NCBI GenBank assembly: GCA_018712515.1
Contig: DVGW01000019.1
Location: 1 to 27,945, forward strand
Reading direction: 5' to 3'
DNA length: 27,945 bases
Source: Aphodovivens avicola
GTDB lineage: Bacteria > Actinomycetota > Coriobacteriia > Coriobacteriales > Eggerthellaceae
The notes below the pieces were generated by a model. It saw only the letters and a list, made by a program, of their open reading frames with translations, did not search any database and was not told the DNA's origin. Positions 25,001-27,945 of this stretch are shown here, in pieces. The translations under genes and the position numbers were made by a program. How positions within the stretch are numbered: position 1 is the first letter of the stretch; each line of letters opens with the position of its first letter.

Positions 25001-25388
25001 GTGCTTCACGGTCATCATGGCGCTCATCGCGGTGGCCAACGTGTTCAACACGCTCACCAACAGCATCATCCTGCGTACGCGCGAGTTCGCGGTGCTCAAG
25101 TCGGTGGGCATGGGCGATCGCGCCTTCGCCCGGATGCTGGTGTGCGAGTGCGCGAGCTATGCGCTGCGCGGCCTGGTCGCGGGCCTGGTGCTGGCGGTGC
25201 TCGTGGCGTGGGCGCTCTACCAGGCGCTCGGCATCGCCTTCCGCGGGGTCGACTTCTCGTTGCCCTGGCCCTACGTCGGCGCCGCCGTGGCGCTGGTGCT
25301 GGTGGTGCTGGCTATCAGCGTGGCGTTCGCCCTTCGCAAAAGCCATGCCGCCAACGTGGTGGAGGCCCTACGCGCCGACGCGGTGTAG
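22047..25388 (+). CDS. Giant FtsX/MacB-type ABC permease with two extracytoplasmic domains
   Basis: This 1113-residue permease is built from two 4-helix FtsX units. Unit one has TM1 near 17-39, then an external domain of about 350 residues, then TM2-TM4 near 395-417, 448-472 and 494-514. Unit two has TM5 near 597-620, an external domain of about 355 residues, and TM6-TM8 near 983-1003, 1039-1061 and 1076-1096. Both units carry the FtsX marks (ERTRQFGLLASLGASKRQL and LRTREFAVLKSVGMGDRAF). The external domains are Ala/Gly/Ser/Asp-rich with low-complexity loops (about 150-180, 240-275, 880-930). Members of this group act in lipoprotein release, peptide resistance or as mechanotransmitters. It is roughly twice the size of a BceB or MacB permease. 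The substrate is unknown. Confidence 0.9.
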   Translation: MSVMTSFTRRSLVKNRMRTVVSIIGIALSVALITAIWTTVASLQQGLYQRTIATEGWWQVYLQGAADDTVAALRQSDNVTDAAVSRDGGVALFAADERETLGPGIIVKSLPEAAKGQVDRDGMPITCLPEVTEGRAPEAAGEIMLPRRLRGTALGEGAGDGAPGSADAAAGAAADAGGVSTDGPLALGSSVSLDVCRYVSADPDERGIVSTVGAVQQLLDGASVADDQGNPVEGYGGALVDAGASGSDGAGADDAASGYGDAAHVTPLRLVAREAMTFVVVGFYDDLGAKFVGNDFTASGIGASFGITAPGGFDMVAGPDGVAAADNALSGLYIDVWASTQGFSSVSELTEFTSGLPGGSQGLAHNSLCVYTHNNLVRYQGISSGSLLQDTLTAMAGVLALVVAAASVSLIYNSFSISVAERTRQFGLLASLGASKRQLRRSVLVEALLLGAVGIPCGMLLGIGGTAAVLGLTGAGFSALLGVGEGLSLAVEPVSLIVSAVLSLITLLVSAWIPALRAGRVSAVDAIRQVQDVKLPRRAERRLAKARAHAAGSDAAAAVSAPVPFSKRGDRGLWGAVAGVPGILAHRSLSRQSARGRIVVASLAVSVVLVVTAGAVALTMDPIANRAASAAGASADADVTMMASSSDVRNDDLYLQAGSFDRLVAEASQLDGMRLAGSVRQGGMEVRIPSGMLSDAGRAAIQDAHDQTSMDWVPQPFGQDGAYYGQADVFYLDAASFAQLADSLGVGDLDFADPAHPRAIALNTYQGVSSDAAYVDVEPFAQTGAISAYYGASVPQGYSSMGVVEGADGGAALGLLDRSTAEAAAPTIERVPLGAGARSVQIDVVALAPDAPGMANVMSASRSLPVLLLSGGIASAAETAAQEGGSAEASAAGSLSATQDDAADALSDASGEQSAAHARSAIEADTPFSYSWANAAFEADDPARATEQLQELAGGYSELTVNVIDLASEAEQSRLAAQTIQVFILCFTVIMALIAVANVFNTLTNSIILRTREFAVLKSVGMGDRAFARMLVCECASYALRGLVAGLVLAVLVAWALYQALGIAFRGVDFSLPWPYVGAAVALVLVVLAISVAFALRKSHAANVVEALRADAV

Positions 25389-25490
25389 CATCATCTGGCC
25401 CGGTGGGGCATGCGGCGAGTCGCGCTGATCGTCGAATGTCGGCATCAGGGTGCCGTATTTGGACGATTAGCGCGTTTACCGGGCGTGCGT

Positions 25491-25496
25491 TACAAT
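25491..25496 (+). promoter_or_regulatory. -10 box giving a leaderless maf transcript
   Basis: TACAAT ends seven bases before the maf ATG at 25504, so transcription would start on or next to the start codon. There is no Shine-Dalgarno upstream, which agrees with leaderless translation. A TTAGCG at 25467, with an 18-base spacer, is a weak -35. Confidence 0.5.
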
Positions 25497-25503
25497 GCCG
25501 CCC

Positions 25504-26193
25504 ATGGAAAACGAACAGAACATCACCAACCAGACGGCTGACGCGGCATCTCCGGACGCCGCTCAGCCGCCCGCATTCGAAGTCGTCCTCGCCAGCGGCT
25601 CGCCGCGCCGCAGGCAGCTGCTCTCCGACGCCGGCATCCGCTTCACCGTGCATGCCGCCGACGTCGACGAGACGCTCGAGCCCGATCTGCTCGCCGACCC
25701 GCCCGAGGCGTGCAAGAAGCTCGCCGAGCGCAAGGCGGGCGCCGTCGTGCAGGAGATCCTGGCAGACCCCGAGTTCGCCGGCATGCTCATCGTGCTTGGC
25801 GCCGACACGATGGTCGTCCACCAGCGCGAGATCTTCGGCAAGCCGCGCAACCTTTCCGATGCCAAGCGCATGCTGCGCGCCCTCTCGGGCGACACCCACC
25901 AGGTGGTCACCGCCGTTTCGGTGTGGATGATCGCGACCAACGCCGAGGGCCAGGTGTCGCTGGGGTTCCGCACGTTCGCCGACGCGGCCGACGTCACGTT
26001 CCACGAGCTCTCGGACGAGCGCATCGCCGAATACCTGCGCCAGGGGGAGTCGTTCGACAAGGCCGGAGCGTACGCCGCCCAGGGCGAAGGAGCCAAGCTC
26101 ATCAAGCACATCGAGGGCGATCGCGACACGGTCATCGGCCTTCCCGTCGCGCGTCTGCTGCGCGAGTTCCCCGATCTCGCCGCTGCCCGCTAG
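25504..26193 (+). CDS. maf: Maf-family nucleotide pyrophosphatase
   Basis: Maf proteins hydrolyse non-canonical or modified nucleoside triphosphates (dTTP/UTP/m5UTP-type substrates) and were first linked to septum inhibition. This 229-residue protein shows VVLASGSPRRRQLLSDAGI near 27-45, VLGADTMVVHQ with the catalytic Asp, the QGESFDKAGAYAAQG block and VIGLPVARLL. The subclass (YhdE, YceF or YtpP-like) cannot be set here. About 25 unstructured residues precede the usual start. ATG 25504 is chosen because the -10 at 25491 makes a leaderless transcript; an ATG at 25495 overlaps that box and is unlikely. It is followed directly by the 114-bp structured element. Confidence 0.93.
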   Translation: MENEQNITNQTADAASPDAAQPPAFEVVLASGSPRRRQLLSDAGIRFTVHAADVDETLEPDLLADPPEACKKLAERKAGAVVQEILADPEFAGMLIVLGADTMVVHQREIFGKPRNLSDAKRMLRALSGDTHQVVTAVSVWMIATNAEGQVSLGFRTFADAADVTFHELSDERIAEYLRQGESFDKAGAYAAQGEGAKLIKHIEGDRDTVIGLPVARLLREFPDLAAAR

Positions 26194-26194
26194 G

Positions 26195-26308
26195 GATTCG
26201 CGCTAAACCGCGCATCCGGGTCAAACTTTCTGACCTGGGATTATGCTGCATAACCCCAGATGACAGGCATGCCGCCTGATGGTCGGCAGGCTCGATTTAG
26301 CGCGAATC
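26195..26308. ncRNA. 114-bp structured element: closed stem with three hairpins (candidate RNA or MITE)
   Basis: GATTCGCGCTAAA (26195-26207) pairs perfectly with TTTAGCGCGAATC (26296-26308), a 13-bp closing stem. Inside are three hairpins: GGTCA-AACTTTC-TGACC extended by wobble pairs, TTATG-CTG-CATAA, and TGCCGCC-TGAT-GGTCGGCA with one bulge. It starts two bases after the maf stop. The orderly multi-branched fold suggests either an RNA or a transposon-derived element with terminal inverted repeats. No T run follows, so a terminator is unlikely, and the length and loops do not fit a tRNA. Confidence 0.45.
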
Positions 26309-26483
26309 GGCGGCGGGGTCCCGCCGAACTCCGCCGGGTTCAGCCGCCGGGCGCCTTTGCCCGCAGGAGCTCCGTCGAGGCAGCGCGCCGTCGACCGCCT
26401 GCTCAGACGCCTTATGCGAAATGTAAAATCGGTGTCACTTCCCCCGGCGTTGCCGTCTCGTTAGCTTGCCGGGCGCGGTGCAA

Positions 26484-26492
26484 TGGTACACT
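26484..26492 (+). promoter_or_regulatory. Extended -10 promoter of hpt
   Basis: TGGTACACT is an extended -10 about 95 bases before the hpt start codon. A TTGCCG at 26466 with a 15-base spacer is a weak -35. Confidence 0.5.
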
Positions 26493-26586
26493 AGCCGAAT
26501 TCGAGGCAAGTCCCGAACGCTTTCGCATGCCCGCCGCCAAGCAGGGCATACGGAGCGCATCGGGCGGATCGGTTAGGAAGGCGTTC

Positions 26587-27132
26587 GTGCATAACGACAT
26601 CCAGGAAGTGCTGTTCACCCAGGAGGACCTGGCTCGCCGCGTCGGCGAGATCGGAGCCGCCATCACGCGGGATTACGCCTCCGCGGCGGGGGACGGCATC
26701 GTCTTGGTGTCGGTGCTGCGCGGAGCCGCCATCTTCATGGCGGATCTGGCGCGCGCGATCGAGCTTCCGATCGAGATGGACTACATGGCGATCTCGTCGT
26801 ACGGCAACGGGGCGAAAAGCTCGGGCGTCGTGCGCATCCTCAAGGACCTCACCTCCGAGATCGAGGGGCGCCACGTCATCGTCGCCGAGGACATCCTCGA
26901 TTCCGGACTCACCTTGAAGTACCTGCTCAAGAACCTCTCCTCGCGCAACCCCGCCTCCATCGCCGTGGCGACGCTTCTGCGCAAGAAGACGGAGGCGCAA
27001 GCCGACATCGACTGCAGGTACGTCGGGTTCGAATGCCCCGACGAGTTCATCGTGGGGTACGGTCTCGACTATGCCGAGCGGTATCGCAACCTGCCCTACA
27101 TCGGCATCTTGAAACCGGAGCTGTATTCGTAG
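26587..27132 (+). CDS. hpt: Hypoxanthine phosphoribosyltransferase
   Basis: Hpt salvages hypoxanthine (and guanine) with PRPP to IMP/GMP. The 181-residue product has the N-terminal HNDIQEVLFTQEDLARRVGEI, VSVLRGAAIFMADLARAI, the PRPP loop VIVAEDILDSGLTL (near 97-110) and the C-terminal FIVGYGLDYAERYRNLPYIGIL. The length is typical when counted from GTG 26587, which has AGGAAGG five bases upstream. An in-frame ATG at 26527 would add 20 residues that are not family-like. ftsH follows 104 bases later in the same direction, the order found in many bacteria. In those, tilS usually precedes hpt; here maf and the structured element do. Confidence 0.95.
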   Translation: MHNDIQEVLFTQEDLARRVGEIGAAITRDYASAAGDGIVLVSVLRGAAIFMADLARAIELPIEMDYMAISSYGNGAKSSGVVRILKDLTSEIEGRHVIVAEDILDSGLTLKYLLKNLSSRNPASIAVATLLRKKTEAQADIDCRYVGFECPDEFIVGYGLDYAERYRNLPYIGILKPELYS

Positions 27133-27236
27133 CGTCCCCGTCTCGCTCAGACGGCGCGCGGCGGGCGCGATGATCCCGCTGCGGCGTGGCCCGGGCCGCC
27201 TTTGCCGGGTCGTTGGAAAGGGAAAGACCAAGGTTT

Positions 27237-27945
27237 ATGTCACAGCAGAACAACAAAAAGCAGGACCTTCAGCCGAACCCGCGCGTCACCATCATCTCGG
27301 TGGTGCTGTTCCTGCTCGTCGCGTTCTTCGTCGGGCAGCAGTTCTTCTCCATGCAGAACAGCGCCCAGCAGCCCACCGACAAGCTCATCACGTCCGAGTT
27401 CGTCCAGGCGGTCGACCAGGAGCGCGTGACCCGCGTGGTCTACAGCGCCGGCGACTACACCGTGTCGGGCACCTACTATCCCGCCATCACGGCGGGATCC
27501 ACCGCGTCCGACGCGTTCAACGACGCGTTCAGCTCGCTGAACGCCCGCATGGCGACCCTGCGCGACGCCGCGACGGGCCAGGCGCCCGCCGGCATCGTCA
27601 CCACCGATCTCGACGAGACCGAGCTCGGCACCGAGCACCGCTACACCTCCACCTACGTCGGCTCGCTCGACAGCCTGATGGCGCAGCATCCCAACATCCC
27701 GTACGAGGTGCAGCTGCCCAGCGGCTGGGTCAGCATCCTGTCGTCGCTTCTGCCCATCATCCTGATCGGCGCGCTGCTGTTCTTCTTCTTCTCGCAGATG
27801 ATGAAGGCGAACAACTCCCAGATGAGCTTCGGCAAGAACAAGGCGAAGAAGACGCTCGAGGAGCGCCCCGACGTCAAGTTCGCCGACGTCGCCGGCGTCG
27901 ACGAGGCCGTCGAGGAGATGAAGGAGATCAAGGACTTCCTCTCCA
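27237..27945 (+). CDS. ftsH: ATP-dependent zinc metalloprotease FtsH, 3'-truncated by window edge
   Basis: The first 236 residues of FtsH, the membrane-bound AAA+ protease, are present. They show MSQQNNKKQDLQP, TM1 near 17-38 (VTIISVVLFLLVAFFVG), an exported FtsH_ext domain of about 130 residues, TM2 near 178-198 (SLLPIILIGALLFFFFSQ), and the linker MSFGKNKAKK. KFADVAGVDEAVEEMKEI, the start of the AAA module, is last before the window ends. Walker A, Walker B and the HEXXH site lie beyond it. The start ATG 27237 follows AAGG closely. The FtsH_ext domain is enlarged with Ala/Ser/Thr-rich loops. It is probably co-transcribed with hpt. Confidence 0.92.
   Translation, partial: MSQQNNKKQDLQPNPRVTIISVVLFLLVAFFVGQQFFSMQNSAQQPTDKLITSEFVQAVDQERVTRVVYSAGDYTVSGTYYPAITAGSTASDAFNDAFSSLNARMATLRDAATGQAPAGIVTTDLDETELGTEHRYTSTYVGSLDSLMAQHPNIPYEVQLPSGWVSILSSLLPIILIGALLFFFFSQMMKANNSQMSFGKNKAKKTLEERPDVKFADVAGVDEAVEEMKEIKDFLS

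Larger units (their letters stand above)
26194..26586 (+). other. 393-base intergenic region between maf and hpt
   Basis: It holds the structured element (26195-26308), a CGGCGG-GGTC-CCGCCG hairpin just after it, and two -10-like boxes: TAAAAT (26424-26429) and an extended TGGTACACT (26484-26492). An open frame runs through it into hpt, but its composition does not look coding. Confidence 0.4.

Noticed and set aside
26195..26308. tRNA or tmRNA gene from its cloverleaf-like fold
   Set aside because: The closing stem is 13 bp, the length is 114, there is no TTCGA T-loop, no anticodon arm geometry and no CCA end.
26260..26586. Long N-terminal extension of Hpt from the open upstream frame
   Set aside because: The encoded sequence is Arg/Pro-rich and unlike the family. 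A GTG with a good Shine-Dalgarno at 26587 gives the standard length.

Overview
The window is strongly GC-rich, almost all in-frame third positions are G or C, and the gene content (ClpB, TrkH, QueT, RsgA, ferritin, TilS, Hpt, FtsH, Maf) is that of a GC-rich anaerobic actinobacterium. I infer the class Coriobacteriia (Eggerthella/Collinsella-like gut anaerobes) from codon use, gene order and the GTGACAGGGGAC-type intergenic palindromes. This is an impression, not a database result. I see no tRNA, rRNA, CRISPR array, transposase or phage gene.

Layout. 1-2.1 kb: 3' part of clpB with a clean terminator. 2.1-5.7 kb: a co-directional string of a 48-residue membrane peptide, trkH, an exported OB-fold-like protein, a 16-codon micro-ORF and rsgA, the last four linked by ATGA overlaps. 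5.7-6.5 kb: queT behind a long leader that can fold into a pseudoknot (candidate preQ1-type riboswitch). 6.9-10.6 kb: a GT-A glycosyltransferase, a TauE/SafE permease carrying a 143-bp palindromic insert in its central loop, and an orphan LytS-type histidine kinase. 10.6-14 kb: ferritin, a minus-strand four-helix membrane protein with a Pro/Gln tail, an iron-type alcohol dehydrogenase and a minus-strand holin-like membrane protein, separated by bidirectional terminators. 14.2-18 kb: an RlmD-type rRNA methyltransferase, a cysteine synthase and tilS, with two structured repeat elements between them. 18-25.4 kb: a minus-strand 2-hydroxyacid dehydrogenase, then a response regulator, a short-sensor histidine kinase, an ABC ATPase and an 1113-residue two-unit FtsX/MacB-type permease. 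25.5-27.9 kb: maf, a 114-bp structured element, hpt and the 5' part of ftsH.

How it works together. The clearest system is the two-component/ABC module. The same 14-bp palindrome, TTACG-N4-CGTAA, lies upstream of a -10 box in front of both the response regulator and the ABC ATPase. This predicts an autoregulated envelope-stress or peptide-sensing circuit in which the regulator drives its own operon and the exporter. The second theme is unusual non-coding structure: at least five palindromic elements, several starting exactly on a stop codon, cluster between 15.5 and 21.2 kb. Together with the module they separate tilS from hpt-ftsH, genes that are neighbours in many bacteria.
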